From: Sphingobacterium sp. SGR-19
Lineage (GTDB): Bacteria > Bacteroidota > Bacteroidia > Sphingobacteriales > Sphingobacteriaceae
Assembly (NCBI RefSeq): GCF_011043555.1
Contig: NZ_JAAKGS010000008.1
Location: forward strand, 124,001-188,000
Length of the DNA: 64,000 nt
Direction of reading: 5' to 3'
A program made the translations under genes and the position numbers. The notes below the pieces were generated by a model. The model did no database searches. It was not told the origin of the DNA and was given only the letters and a program-made list of their open reading frames with translations. Shown here piece by piece: positions 8,948-18,539 of the stretch. Numbering within the stretch: the stretch's first letter is position 1; every line of letters begins with the position of its first letter.

Positions 8948-10054
8948 CTATTTATTACTTAATAGTGCTGCTGCACACCAAAGATAAGGTGCTTGTCCGT
9001 GAAGATCTCCTGGATTGCGTGGGCGGTTGAGGTAATGCTGCTTGTCGTTCTTTTTGCCCGTCCCAATGCAAACCTCTGTCACGTTATTACGCTCATCGAT
9101 ATAAGGAATCATGGCTAGCCAAGCTTTGTGCGCAGCAGGGGCATATTCTGTGGCATCCAACCATCCTTCCTGAACACCAATGATAAACGCATAAGTGAAC
9201 ATCGCTGTTCCAGACGTTTCTGCCCAAAAAGTTGGTTCATCGATCAACTGGTTCCACATACCGCTAGGTTGCTGATAGTCTTTAAGACTTTTCATCATTT
9301 TCAGATAACCCTCCATAATACGCGGACGATCTTTATGATCCTCAGGCATCATGCGCAGGAGGTTAGGCATACCGACAGCCATCCAGCCATCGCCGCGCGC
9401 CCAATAGTAGGGTACGTCAGGTGCATGATAAAAAAGACCATTAGGGCGTTGCAATTCATCCAAGTACAAAACCATTTCCTTGGCAGCACGGTCAAGGTAT
9501 TTTTTATCGCCTGTTACTTTATAGGCTTCGCCTTGGACCACAGTAATCATATACATGTCGTCAATCCATAAGCGTGTTTGCCAAGAATATCCTTTATCTG
9601 CCCAAGCTTTTTGTTCCGCTTTGGCGTTGGCAGGTACTTCCCACTGCGTGTCTGCATAGGCTAATCCCATTTCCTTGTAGCGTTCGTCTTTGGTTATCTG
9701 ATAGAGTTTCAGCGCAAGGCTTCCAAACATATTGTAATCCACATGGTTCATGGGAGGTAGCAATGCTTTTTCATGTGTGAAAAGGGGTTCGAATTTGTCT
9801 TGTAAATGCTTGATAAGCTTCTTATCATTTACCTCCAGCGCATAGTCTAATGCACCGTTCCAAGTACACACTTCCGCATAATGGATTGATCGATCGTAAA
9901 GTTCATGTCGACCATTTATAAAATGATAGGCCAATTGCTTGCCGATTTCCTTCGGGGTTGATCCTTTTGGGAAACTTTTTAGTGCATTTTCTTGGGCTGA
10001 TAACAGTTGAAATGAACAAACTGTTAATAACAATAAAAGTGATTTTCTAAGCAT
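8948..10054 (-). CDS. GH105 unsaturated rhamnogalacturonyl/glucuronyl hydrolase (second copy)
   Basis: The protein has 368 residues with signal peptide SLLLLLTVCSFQLLSAQ. It carries the same GH105 set as the copy at 1906-3039: HVDYNMFGSLALKLY, RLWIDDMYMI, NGLFYHAPDVPYYW, ARGDGWM, AETSGTAMFTYAF and APYLWCAAALL. In the N-terminal part it has a segment (RHELYDRSIHYAEVCTWNGA) that differs from the other copy (FVYMGNALHAGKWIGYPQTF), so the two may accept different aglycones. It lies 25 nt after the sulfatase gene and upstream of the BNR gene. No polysaccharide lyase that would make its unsaturated substrates is present in the window. Confidence 0.93.
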   Translation of the reverse strand: MLRKSLLLLLTVCSFQLLSAQENALKSFPKGSTPKEIGKQLAYHFINGRHELYDRSIHYAEVCTWNGALDYALEVNDKKLIKHLQDKFEPLFTHEKALLPPMNHVDYNMFGSLALKLYQITKDERYKEMGLAYADTQWEVPANAKAEQKAWADKGYSWQTRLWIDDMYMITVVQGEAYKVTGDKKYLDRAAKEMVLYLDELQRPNGLFYHAPDVPYYWARGDGWMAVGMPNLLRMMPEDHKDRPRIMEGYLKMMKSLKDYQQPSGMWNQLIDEPTFWAETSGTAMFTYAFIIGVQEGWLDATEYAPAAHKAWLAMIPYIDERNNVTEVCIGTGKKNDKQHYLNRPRNPGDLHGQAPYLWCAAALLSNK

Positions 10055-10079
10055 AAGAATGTCTTGTTAGTTAATAGAT

Positions 10080-11489
10080 TTAAAATTTTGTGTCCATATC
10101 TATACCGGAGTCGCCTTGTTCTCTCATCCAGTTCTGTAGACGATTTGTATATTTTGTAATTAATTTTTTATAAGCAGGCTCTTCTGCTAGATTATGTAAT
10201 TCGTTAGGATCCTGCTGCAAATCGTAGAATTCAACCGCAGGTTTGTGCGCTATACGGTTTGTTAACTTGGCTGCTGCTTCATTGTGTTTTGCTTCAGCTT
10301 TCCAAGTAGGCCATACCAGTGTTGGATCTTTATCGTTCATCATCCATTTAATGGAGTAGGTCGCATCCGGTAGGAGGTTGAGAATCAGTTTATAGTGATT
10401 GTCGCGTATACTGCGCATGGGATAGGCAGGTCCCTCCGGGATATTATTGTGAATACCGAAAGCAACCTCGCGATGTGGTTTTTCGGGGTCGGTTAGCACC
10501 TTTTTAAAGCTCAGACCATCCAGACCAGTAATCGCTTTACCACCGGCAATATCGACCAAGGTCGGAGTGATATCCTCGTATTGCACGATTGCATCTGTTG
10601 TTATCTTTGGCTTTACTGTTTCCGGCCATCGAACGATCATGGCGCTTTTCTGTCCATAATCGTACAATCCCCATTTTCCTCCTGGAAATTGTGGGCCCTG
10701 TTCTCCAAGAAAGATAACAATCGTATTTTTGTCCTGTCCCGTCTTTTCTAACATTGTTAAGACATCGCCCACCTGATTATCTAAACGTCTAACCTCCGCC
10801 AGATATTTACGAAACTCTATACGGCTTTGGTATGTATCGACCCAATGTGCGGGGAGCGTTAATTCTTCGGGATTAAACTTACTCGGATCACCAACAGTCC
10901 ACGGCGCATGAGGGTTGTTGCTCATGACGAACAAACAATACGGTGATTCTTGTGTGATATAGTTTTGAACACTATCCAAAAAATAGACATCCGTTTTCGA
11001 TACACAATTAGGTTCAAACCCATCGACGCGATCGAAAGGAAAGATTGCTTTCGGTTTCGTCATGTGATCTTTTCCTGTAAGTCCCACCCGGTAGCCTAGG
11101 TCTCCGAGATAGTGTACGATGCTTCTTAGCCTTTTGTTCACAGGTTTGTGGTTCTGGTAGGCACCGTGCCTTGCAGGGTACAAGCCCGTCAATAAAGAAG
11201 CTCGGGTGGGTATGCACATCGCCTCTGATGCAATCATAGAATTAAATTTTATCCCTTCTGCTGCGAGGCGATCAATGTGTTTTGTCTCTAAGTTTTTACC
11301 ACCATAACAACTAAGCTGCTGCACATCCAGATCATCCGCCATAATGATGAGGAAGTTGGGTTTGTTGTCATGAGCTTGTGCTGATACTTTTGTTAGATTA
11401 AGTACGACATACATAAACACGAACAACCGAAATAGAAACGTTCGTTTAATTTCGACTCTATAATTGATATAGTAGGAAAAGATGTGCAT
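10080..11489 (-). CDS. Family S1 sulfatase, secreted
   Basis: The protein has 469 residues with an N-terminal hydrophobic signal (TFLFRLFVFMYVVLNLTKVSAQ). Arylsulfatase features are FLIIMADDLDVQQLSCYGG (metal-binding aspartates), then CIPTRASLLTGLYPARHG around residue 97, TGKDHM, SNNPHAPW and IVIFLGEQGPQF. The active-site core is C-x-P-T-R rather than the commoner C-x-P-S-R; the Cys would be converted to formylglycine by an anaerobic-type maturase, which is not encoded in the window. The role is removal of a sulfate ester from the PUL 1 glycan, which usually precedes glycosidase action. It lies 45 nt after SusD and 25 nt before GH105. The N-terminus before the hydrophobic stretch is long, so a later start is possible. 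Confidence 0.93.
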   Translation of the reverse strand: MHIFSYYINYRVEIKRTFLFRLFVFMYVVLNLTKVSAQAHDNKPNFLIIMADDLDVQQLSCYGGKNLETKHIDRLAAEGIKFNSMIASEAMCIPTRASLLTGLYPARHGAYQNHKPVNKRLRSIVHYLGDLGYRVGLTGKDHMTKPKAIFPFDRVDGFEPNCVSKTDVYFLDSVQNYITQESPYCLFVMSNNPHAPWTVGDPSKFNPEELTLPAHWVDTYQSRIEFRKYLAEVRRLDNQVGDVLTMLEKTGQDKNTIVIFLGEQGPQFPGGKWGLYDYGQKSAMIVRWPETVKPKITTDAIVQYEDITPTLVDIAGGKAITGLDGLSFKKVLTDPEKPHREVAFGIHNNIPEGPAYPMRSIRDNHYKLILNLLPDATYSIKWMMNDKDPTLVWPTWKAEAKHNEAAAKLTNRIAHKPAVEFYDLQQDPNELHNLAEEPAYKKLITKYTNRLQNWMREQGDSGIDMDTKF

Positions 11490-11534
11490 TGATAATTAAC
11501 TATGTTTTTGGGTCAAAGGGAATACATTAAAACA

Positions 11535-13178
11535 CTATTGCTCGTATCCTGGGTTTTGGGGAAATGCCTCTTGTCCACCTTCGGTTCGGTCTATTTGTTG
11601 GCCCGGAATAGGACGAAGTTTATGGTATTCCTGTATACCCGTTGCTCCTTGCGGATTGTATTTTTTCACCCGCTCTACTAACTTCCCTGTACGGACTAAG
11701 TCAAACCAACGTACGTGTTCACCTAAGAGTTCACGCGCCCTTTCATCAAGAATAAAATCAATATCCAAATCGCTGACAGAAATTTCCATTTGACTTTCCA
11801 TTCCTTCTATTGCCGCACGTTGGCGGATGGTATTGATATAAGGAACGGCTTCTGTCGCACGGCCCGACATTAACAATCCCTCCGCTGCGATAAGATAAGC
11901 TTCAGATAATCGAAACACAAGAAAATCACGATGTCCTCTCTCTGTGCTGACGTCAACTCGCGTTGGGTCTAAAAATTTTGACAAGGTCAGGAATCGTCTC
12001 TCATCGAAAGTAGCAGGTGTAAATACGGTATATTTTCGTTTTGCTAACTCTTCAGGGGTGAGGTTCCTGTCGGACATATAGATTGCGGTATCACCTACGT
12101 TAAGTGTGATTTCTTGTCCGCGGATCGTATATGTTCCAGGTTTATTGCAGTAAAACACCCATTTGAAACTATCTTTATAACGCGTGTCCGCCTCTTTATC
12201 AAACAGTTCATTGATGACAAAGTTAGTGGGCCTATACCGTTTGAAAGGACGGCCATTTTCAATATCACGTTGCATGCCAGGTAAGATGTCATATTCCATC
12301 AGAAAATAAAGATGGTTTTTATTTCCATCACCAGCGGTTAAGATATCTGGACTGTATTGGACAGCCCATACTACTTCGTTGTTAATCTCTCCTGGGCCAA
12401 TTGCAAATATGTCGGCATAATTCTCCAACAATTCATAATCGTAATTTTCAATGACATTTTTAGCGAACTGAACCGCAGTGCTGTAATCATCGTTCTCTGC
12501 TGCTCCCGATGTGGCACGCGTCAAATATACTTTTGCTGAAAGAAATTCGGCGGCGCCTTTTGTTGCTCGACCATAGTCTGTTTGTTTTGTTGGAAGGTTT
12601 TCGATAGCAAAGTTCAGATCATCAACAATAACTTGATATACGTCCTCTACAGGACTTCTACGTGCTTCTAGCACCACACCCTGCGTTTCTTCCAAATTGA
12701 TATGAACAGGACCCCAAGTCTGCACTAATAGGAAATAATAGAACGCTCGCAGATAGCGAACTTCAGCTACGCGCGTCGTTTTGGTATTCTCATCTAAGCC
12801 TTCCACCATTTCTGCGCGCGAAATTGCCATATTACAGTTGTTGATGGCGATGTACATATTGTCCCATGTTTCTCGTACGGCACCCAAACGTGGAGACAGA
12901 CCGCCATCGTACATATTCATGCTCTTTAATCCACCGTCTGAACCATGAGTAAATTCATCCGTGCCGAAAACTGTTAATGCAGAGCCTCTTTCTGCACCGT
13001 AGAATGTCCGCATGTGACTATAAGATGCGTTAACGACACTCTCAAAACCAGCAGGTGTATTTGCATAACTGTCAGCTGTTTGGGAACGTATATCTTCATC
13101 TAAAAGGTTGTTGCAAGAAGATGCAATAGAAATACAGGTTAACGAAAGGAAAAATAGCGAATATCTAATCTTTTTCAT
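11535..13178 (-). CDS. SusD-like outer-membrane glycan-binding lipoprotein (PUL 1)
   Basis: The protein has 547 residues. The lipobox IASSC places the lipidated Cys at about residue 22. SusD/RagB features include the N-terminal GFESVVNASYSHMRTFYG helices, TRVAEVRYLRAFYYFLLVQTWG in the TPR-like core, LSEAYLIAAEGLLMSG, and the C-terminal ELLGEHVRWFDLVRTGKL and LRPIPGQQID. It caps the SusC channel encoded 17 nt upstream and helps capture oligosaccharides at the cell surface. It is similar in layout to the PUL 2 SusD at 36052-37803, including the GTDEF motif after the first helices. Confidence 0.96.
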   Translation of the reverse strand: MKKIRYSLFFLSLTCISIASSCNNLLDEDIRSQTADSYANTPAGFESVVNASYSHMRTFYGAERGSALTVFGTDEFTHGSDGGLKSMNMYDGGLSPRLGAVRETWDNMYIAINNCNMAISRAEMVEGLDENTKTTRVAEVRYLRAFYYFLLVQTWGPVHINLEETQGVVLEARRSPVEDVYQVIVDDLNFAIENLPTKQTDYGRATKGAAEFLSAKVYLTRATSGAAENDDYSTAVQFAKNVIENYDYELLENYADIFAIGPGEINNEVVWAVQYSPDILTAGDGNKNHLYFLMEYDILPGMQRDIENGRPFKRYRPTNFVINELFDKEADTRYKDSFKWVFYCNKPGTYTIRGQEITLNVGDTAIYMSDRNLTPEELAKRKYTVFTPATFDERRFLTLSKFLDPTRVDVSTERGHRDFLVFRLSEAYLIAAEGLLMSGRATEAVPYINTIRQRAAIEGMESQMEISVSDLDIDFILDERARELLGEHVRWFDLVRTGKLVERVKKYNPQGATGIQEYHKLRPIPGQQIDRTEGGQEAFPQNPGYEQ

Positions 13179-13195
13179 CTGGTTCTTTGTTAAAA

Positions 13196-16100
13196 TTAAA
13201 ACCTTACATTTAAACCAACCATAAACTGTCGTGCTAAGGGGGTATCGTTGATAGGTGCTTCAGGATCAATTCCGTTATGTTTACTTACGTATGAAGAGAA
13301 AACAAAAGGATTTTGAGCCATAAAATAGACCCGTAGTGATTGAGCGCGTATCTTTTTAGCAATATTTTCGGAAAAATTGTATCCTAAATTAATATTTCGG
13401 ATTTTAATAAAGGAACCGTCGTAGTACCATAAAGTCGAATTGAAAAATGGTTTCTCCTGATTGGCGTTCGGTTGAGGGTGTGTTGCATCCGGGTTATTAG
13501 GTGTCCAATAATCTACATTCAGGTTGTTGTACCGACCCTGTAATGCCATGAGAAGGCCTTCATGTGCAAAACTTTTAATCATGTTCCCAAACTGCCCGAA
13601 AGCCAAGACAGATAAGTCAAATTGTTTATAAGAGAAACGGTTATTAAATCCTACAGTCAGATAGGGTATTTCTGTACCCAAAATCTTACGATCGTCAGGA
13701 TCAAGTTGTCCGTTTCCGTTGTTATCCGCGACACGAATCTGTCCAACAGCGGAAGCAAATTTCCGAGCCTCTTCTTCCTGTCCGGCTTGCCAAATACCTA
13801 TTTTTTCGTAGTCGTAAAAAACAGTGATGGGTTCTCCAATGAAGCGACTATTTCCGATATCGTCCACTTTACCTTGTGAAAGCTCTAATATAGCCTCTTT
13901 GTTATGTGATAGATTGAGGTCTGTGGACCATGTAAATCCATCTTTATTCGGAGATTCAAAGTTAACCGTTGAAAGGCTGAATTCGATTCCTCTATTGCGG
14001 GTCGACCCGACATTCTCTAAAATACTGCGGAAACCACCTGTAATAGGTAGTACCCGCGGTAATAATAAATCCCGCGTAGTCGCTTGGTAAACTTCGAGAC
14101 TTCCCGAAAGCCTATTGTTGAAAAAGCCAAATTCAATCGCAGCGTTAGCAGAGGCGGTGGTTTCCCACCTCAGTTTATTGTTGCGTATAGTATTCGGCCG
14201 GTATCCGAATGCAGCGCCTCCTCCGAAATCATAGGATGTGCGCGCTAATAAACCTTGGGTTTGGTAAGGATCGATCGCTGTATTACCTGTTTCGCCATAA
14301 GATAGGCGAAATCGTAAGTTACTCAAACTTTCTGCGTTTTGAAGAAAATCTTCATTGATAACATTCCATGCGAATGCCGCGGACGGAAAAAATCCCCATT
14401 GATGTCCTAGCGCAAAACGCGAAGACCCGTCATATCGGCCTGTTAGCGTAAAGAGATATTTATCCTTCAAAGCATAGTTGATTCGTCCCATGTAGGAAAG
14501 GATAGCCCAATTTTCGTAATTGCTACTGACGGAGCTAATCTGGGAGGCTTGACCAAGGTTATAATATTCCATACTCTCTACCGGCACGCCTAGTACATCA
14601 GCTCCACTGGCTTCTATCCGCCTCGTTTGTACACTATATAGGCCTGTCACATCCAGACGATGCCCGTCAAAGATTTCTTTATCATAAGTGAGGATGTTCT
14701 CCCAGGTATAGTTGAGCACAAGATCCTCTCCGTGGGAGGCTGTAGGATCACTGAGTCGGCGCCCATTAGTCATGCTACCACGGAAGTTGCCCGTTCTATT
14801 GTGGATTAAATCAGGGCCAAAATTTAGACGGAATTTTAAGTCTTTTGTGATCTGCGCCTCACCGTAAATGCTGGTGAATAAGCGAAATCTCCGATTTCGG
14901 TTAATGACATTTCCCGGTTGAACATCAAATAATGGATTAGACCGTTGTCCATCACTCATCGGTAAGAAAACGAGATTGCCTTCATCATCATACGGCATGC
15001 CTAGCGGATTGTAATTTAATGCTAAGTTATAAGGATTGACATCCATACCATTCCGGTCACTATATGTGCCCAACATGGAGGTTCCAATCTTGAATACGTC
15101 GTTGATTTGGTGATCTAGATTTACACGTGTATTGTAACGCGTAAAATCTTGGCCCGGAATGATTCCCTCATCGTCGAAAAAACCAAAAGAAACATTAAAC
15201 TGTGTTTTTTCGCTACCGCCGTTTATACTTAATTCGTGATTCTGAATATGGCCGGTTTTTACCATTAGGCGGGGATAGTCTGCGTATGTGCCGTTTTGGA
15301 TAGAACGTAGCTCATCTTCATCAAATATACCACTATTTTTGTCAGCATCGGGATCACTATCGTCATATTGTCCAATAGCACGAAAAGCTTCCCTTTTGTA
15401 TTCTGCAAATTCTTCCCCGTTCATGATGTCCATATGACGCATAATATTGGACCAGCCGACGTAGTTATTATAATTAACAGAAGTACGTCCTGCTGTGCCA
15501 CGACGAGTAGTTACGATAATGACGCCGTTGGCTCCTCGGGAACCGTAAATGGCCGTTGCAGAAGCATCCTTTAGGACATCCATAGAAACGATGTCATTCG
15601 GATTGATATCGTTGATACCGCCCGTAATCGGTATCCCATCAATGACGTATAGTGGATCGTTGTTTGCTTGAATAGAACGGCGTCCGCGGACCCTGACTGT
15701 TGCACCGGCTCCAGGTTTGTTGCCGCCTTGTACTACCTGAACACCTGCAGCGCGGCCTTGTAACATTTGTTGTGCGCCTGTCACGGGGACTGCACGCAGT
15801 GATTCTTCAGAAATAGTAGTAACAGATCCGGTCACATCACTTCTTTTACGCGTTCCATATCCCACGACGACGACCTCTTCTAAGGCGTCCGTACTACTTT
15901 TTAAGGAGATATCAACAACGTTACTGGTACCTATATCTACCTGCTGAAGCTCATATCCTATGAGCGTAAAAGAAAGAGTTTTTGCTGATTCAGGAACGGT
16001 GAGGTTATAATTTCCGTCTTTATTGGACGATGTGCTAGTCGTGGTGCCGACTACACTGACCGTAACGCCTACGAGTGGCTGCCCGGTTTCATCGGTGATT

Positions 16101-16279
16101 TTACCGGATACTTCTTTTGTTTGCGAACGAATATTTGTCTCGATATTCCCTTCTATCGCCGTTGTGTTAGCCAACGCAGACGTTGCAATCGAAAGGAAGC
16201 TACACAAACATGCTACCGAAATTACGTTTGTTCTTTTGGCAAAAAATAAGCGACTTTTGGCTTTATAATAAACTAGCAT
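13196..16279 (-). CDS. SusC-like TonB-dependent outer-membrane transporter (PUL 1)
   Basis: The protein has 1027 residues. A signal region (VISVACLCSFLSIATSALA) is followed by a carboxypeptidase-regulatory-like domain near residues 55-135 (VSGKITDETGQPLVGVTVSV). The TonB box EEVVVVGYGT, the plug domain (LYVIDGIPI, DVLKDASATAIYGSRGANGVIIV) and the beta-barrel follow, ending in an aromatic residue (FMVGLNVRF). There is no STN domain, so it is not expected to signal to a FecR protein; control more likely goes through the promoter motif at 16383-16403. It is the first gene of the eight-gene PUL 1 run. The ATG at 16277-16279 lies 33 nt from a promoter block shared with the second SusC gene. Confidence 0.97.
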   Translation of the reverse strand: MLVYYKAKSRLFFAKRTNVISVACLCSFLSIATSALANTTAIEGNIETNIRSQTKEVSGKITDETGQPLVGVTVSVVGTTTSTSSNKDGNYNLTVPESAKTLSFTLIGYELQQVDIGTSNVVDISLKSSTDALEEVVVVGYGTRKRSDVTGSVTTISEESLRAVPVTGAQQMLQGRAAGVQVVQGGNKPGAGATVRVRGRRSIQANNDPLYVIDGIPITGGINDINPNDIVSMDVLKDASATAIYGSRGANGVIIVTTRRGTAGRTSVNYNNYVGWSNIMRHMDIMNGEEFAEYKREAFRAIGQYDDSDPDADKNSGIFDEDELRSIQNGTYADYPRLMVKTGHIQNHELSINGGSEKTQFNVSFGFFDDEGIIPGQDFTRYNTRVNLDHQINDVFKIGTSMLGTYSDRNGMDVNPYNLALNYNPLGMPYDDEGNLVFLPMSDGQRSNPLFDVQPGNVINRNRRFRLFTSIYGEAQITKDLKFRLNFGPDLIHNRTGNFRGSMTNGRRLSDPTASHGEDLVLNYTWENILTYDKEIFDGHRLDVTGLYSVQTRRIEASGADVLGVPVESMEYYNLGQASQISSVSSNYENWAILSYMGRINYALKDKYLFTLTGRYDGSSRFALGHQWGFFPSAAFAWNVINEDFLQNAESLSNLRFRLSYGETGNTAIDPYQTQGLLARTSYDFGGGAAFGYRPNTIRNNKLRWETTASANAAIEFGFFNNRLSGSLEVYQATTRDLLLPRVLPITGGFRSILENVGSTRNRGIEFSLSTVNFESPNKDGFTWSTDLNLSHNKEAILELSQGKVDDIGNSRFIGEPITVFYDYEKIGIWQAGQEEEARKFASAVGQIRVADNNGNGQLDPDDRKILGTEIPYLTVGFNNRFSYKQFDLSVLAFGQFGNMIKSFAHEGLLMALQGRYNNLNVDYWTPNNPDATHPQPNANQEKPFFNSTLWYYDGSFIKIRNINLGYNFSENIAKKIRAQSLRVYFMAQNPFVFSSYVSKHNGIDPEAPINDTPLARQFMVGLNVRF

Positions 16280-16311
16280 AAACTTGTATTAACAAACTAA
16301 CAAAATGTCTA

Positions 16312-16411
16312 TAAATGGTTCCCTCAAGGAATCTAATTAACAAAGTTTGTGAATATCCGTTTGTAGAAATTGCGTAATCGTATCAATAAATTGCTGTTTT
16401 GTCTCAATTAT
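16312..16411 (-). promoter_or_regulatory. PUL 1 control region, paralogous to 21924-22023
   Basis: About 100 nt upstream of SusC can be aligned almost end to end with the region upstream of the second SusC (roughly 70% identical by eye). Shared landmarks, in plus-strand reading, are TGGTTCCCT near 16316, CAAAGTT at 16341-16347, TATCAATAAATTG at 16381-16393 and TTTTGTCTCA at 16397-16406. Neighbouring intergenic sequence does not align. This indicates a duplicated promoter kept under selection. Confidence 0.7.
16383..16403 (-). promoter_or_regulatory. Site A of a 21-bp putative regulator-binding motif
   Basis: The minus strand reads GACAAAACAGCAATTTATTG followed by A. It matches sites at 21996-22016 (minus), 46700-46720 (plus) and 22062-22082 (plus) in the pattern ACAAAA, n, two purines, C, purine, n, T or G, TTnTTGA. 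It lies 104-124 nt upstream of the SusC start. I infer a binding site for the REC-AraC regulator at 45805-46608; no binding evidence exists in the sequence itself. Confidence 0.6.
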
Positions 16412-16533
16412 GAAAACGAACTGATTACATGTTTTTGGTTCTCGGTCATGAAGCAGAATGAAAATTTTTGACTGAAATAGGGTCTTGCGGGAATACTAGG
16501 AACTTAATCCGATTATTCTTTGCAGTGTAAATA

Positions 16534-16573
16534 TTCCTATCAACGCGGTTGCAGCCAGTCGCGTTGATAGGAA
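16534..16573 (-). terminator. Hairpin terminator after the second SusC/SusD pair
   Basis: TTCCTATCAACGCG (16534-16547) pairs perfectly with CGCGTTGATAGGAA (16560-16573), giving a 14-bp stem and a 12-nt loop that begins 4 nt after the SusD stop codon. The T-tract that follows on the minus strand is weak (TATTTAC). The position, immediately downstream of the operon and upstream of the PUL 1 promoter, supports a terminator role. Confidence 0.75.
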
Positions 16574-16577
16574 CGAG

Positions 16578-18515
16578 CTATTCTCCAGAACTATCTTCAT
16601 CGGCTACTGCGTCTTGCCAATTCGTCCACATTTCAACACTTGGGTCATAACCGTCATAGCCAGGGTTCTGACTTAATTTACCGAGAATATTAGCATTTAT
16701 GGCATTTTGCGGAATAGGCCAGTAAATATTATGCGGTGCCATGGTGTACTTTCTATTTCTTACCGTTACCTTATCTTTATTATAATAATCGTTATAATGC
16801 TGAATACGTTGATACCAGTAACTGTTTTCTGACAATGTATTCTCATCATAGGTATTGCCAAATTCGTCCGGCTTGCCACTCAAAGCTAGACTATATGATA
16901 TCCGGCTTAATTCCATGTGTCTCCATTCTTCCATGTACAATTCGCGGGCGCGTTCGTTGACAATATCGCCAATATTAACGGTGGTGTAGAGCTGGCTGCA
17001 CTGCGCTCTTTCTCTTACGACGTTTACATCCGCTGTTGCTTCTGCAATGTTTCCTTTATAAAAATGGGCTTCTGCTCGCAATAAATACGTTTCTGCTAAA
17101 CGATAGAAATACCAGTCGGCGGCTCCGCCATCATTTCTATTCGAATTAGGCGTTGCCAAAAAAACCGGATCATCTATATATATTTTATAATGTGGCCAGT
17201 TGAACCAGCTGCGAATAGTATCTGTACACAAAAGGGTTCCATTATGCTCCAACCTGAGATTTTCTCCAAAATAGGCATCGGTAGGATCATTATATTTGAG
17301 CATTTCCATGCGTGCCCAGTTGCCTGTCGCACTGTTATGGCGCAAGTCAGTTTCATCGTCTACCCCGTTGACATACCACAGACCATGCTGTGCAAAATGA
17401 GTTGGTCTTATTGTCGCTATTCCCCTTCCAATAGCACCATTAATATCATATTCGGCCCTGTATTTTGGATCGGTTTTACCCACGGCTAATAAACTTTTTC
17501 CATCAGGGGATTTCAATGCGGTACCCTGATTCCACATCGGTCCCCAGTTACGCATAGATTTGTATTGTATAGTCGCATCTGTCGCTTCGCGGTTTGGCAT
17601 GACTAAAATAGCTTCTGTATTCGCCGCGATGGCTTTGTTAACGGGTCGGTGCAAATCCCAAATTACATTACGGGTTATAGGCCAGCTAATAGGATTGGGG
17701 TTGTCAAATGTTCCAAAATGATCGGTCATTAAAGCATATCCGGATTGATTGATCAGGATATTGGCCTGCTCTATAGCCTTATCCCACTGACCGGTCGCTA
17801 GGTAGCATTTTATTAACAATTGACGACAAGCTCCTTTGTTTACCAAACCAATAAGATCCATTTGCGATTGATCCGGCACCCATTCTACTGCTTTCTCCAT
17901 ATCTGCAGTAATCATTTCAAGAATGGCCTCGCGACTAGTTGTTTTAAAATTCCTTTTTGGAAATCTGAGTATCTTGGTTACCAATGGCACATCGTTGTAC
18001 TGAAAACAAAGCGCTAAATAACGGAAAGACCGATGAAAATATGCCCGACCCAAATACTCCTGCTTGGTTGTCTCATCCAAATCGGGTACGTTATCAATAA
18101 AACTTGTAATTGCATTCGCATGTTTGATACCGGCGTAAGTTTGACCCCAAAAGTAGGCAATTGAGTTTACGTTATTGTCATACGCCCCATCTGTTGGGGT
18201 GAGACGTGTAGCCACGTCGGCAAAAATGTTACCAGCATCTGTTTTACCAGAAACGGCAATATCAGACAGCATATACTCGGTACTAATCGGTACCCAAGCA
18301 TCTCTTGTTGTTGTACCTCCCCAATACGTACGCAAATGCCTGTCGGCGAGAGCTAGAGTTGCATCAAGACCAGAACGAGTTGAAAATGTTGTCTCAGGCT
18401 CATAAAAAGATAGTGGATCTGGCTTTAAAAAATCTGTTGTACAGCCGGAATAGAGGACGGCCGATGCGATACTTATTGCACTTAATGTCGATATATAAAA
18501 TTTAATCTTTTTCAT
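16578..18515 (-). CDS. SusD-like outer-membrane lipoprotein (second pair)
   Basis: The protein has 645 residues, longer than the other SusD proteins here. The lipobox is VLYSGC (Cys near residue 25), followed by TTDFLKPDPLSFYEPE. SusD features are AYFHRSFRYLALCFQYNDVPLV, GACRQLLIKCYLATGQWDKAIEQAN (TPR-like), RLAETYLLRAEAHFYKGN, NERARELYMEEWRHMELSRIS and the C-terminal YWPIPQNAINAN with NPGYDGY. It pairs with the SusC encoded 24 nt upstream. The two-gene operon carries no enzymes of its own and presumably supplies extra import capacity for a glycan handled by PUL 1 or by the divergent GH43 genes. Confidence 0.95.
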   Translation of the reverse strand: MKKIKFYISTLSAISIASAVLYSGCTTDFLKPDPLSFYEPETTFSTRSGLDATLALADRHLRTYWGGTTTRDAWVPISTEYMLSDIAVSGKTDAGNIFADVATRLTPTDGAYDNNVNSIAYFWGQTYAGIKHANAITSFIDNVPDLDETTKQEYLGRAYFHRSFRYLALCFQYNDVPLVTKILRFPKRNFKTTSREAILEMITADMEKAVEWVPDQSQMDLIGLVNKGACRQLLIKCYLATGQWDKAIEQANILINQSGYALMTDHFGTFDNPNPISWPITRNVIWDLHRPVNKAIAANTEAILVMPNREATDATIQYKSMRNWGPMWNQGTALKSPDGKSLLAVGKTDPKYRAEYDINGAIGRGIATIRPTHFAQHGLWYVNGVDDETDLRHNSATGNWARMEMLKYNDPTDAYFGENLRLEHNGTLLCTDTIRSWFNWPHYKIYIDDPVFLATPNSNRNDGGAADWYFYRLAETYLLRAEAHFYKGNIAEATADVNVVRERAQCSQLYTTVNIGDIVNERARELYMEEWRHMELSRISYSLALSGKPDEFGNTYDENTLSENSYWYQRIQHYNDYYNKDKVTVRNRKYTMAPHNIYWPIPQNAINANILGKLSQNPGYDGYDPSVEMWTNWQDAVADEDSSGE

Positions 18516-18539
18516 ATTTTTTCAATGCTGATGAATCTG

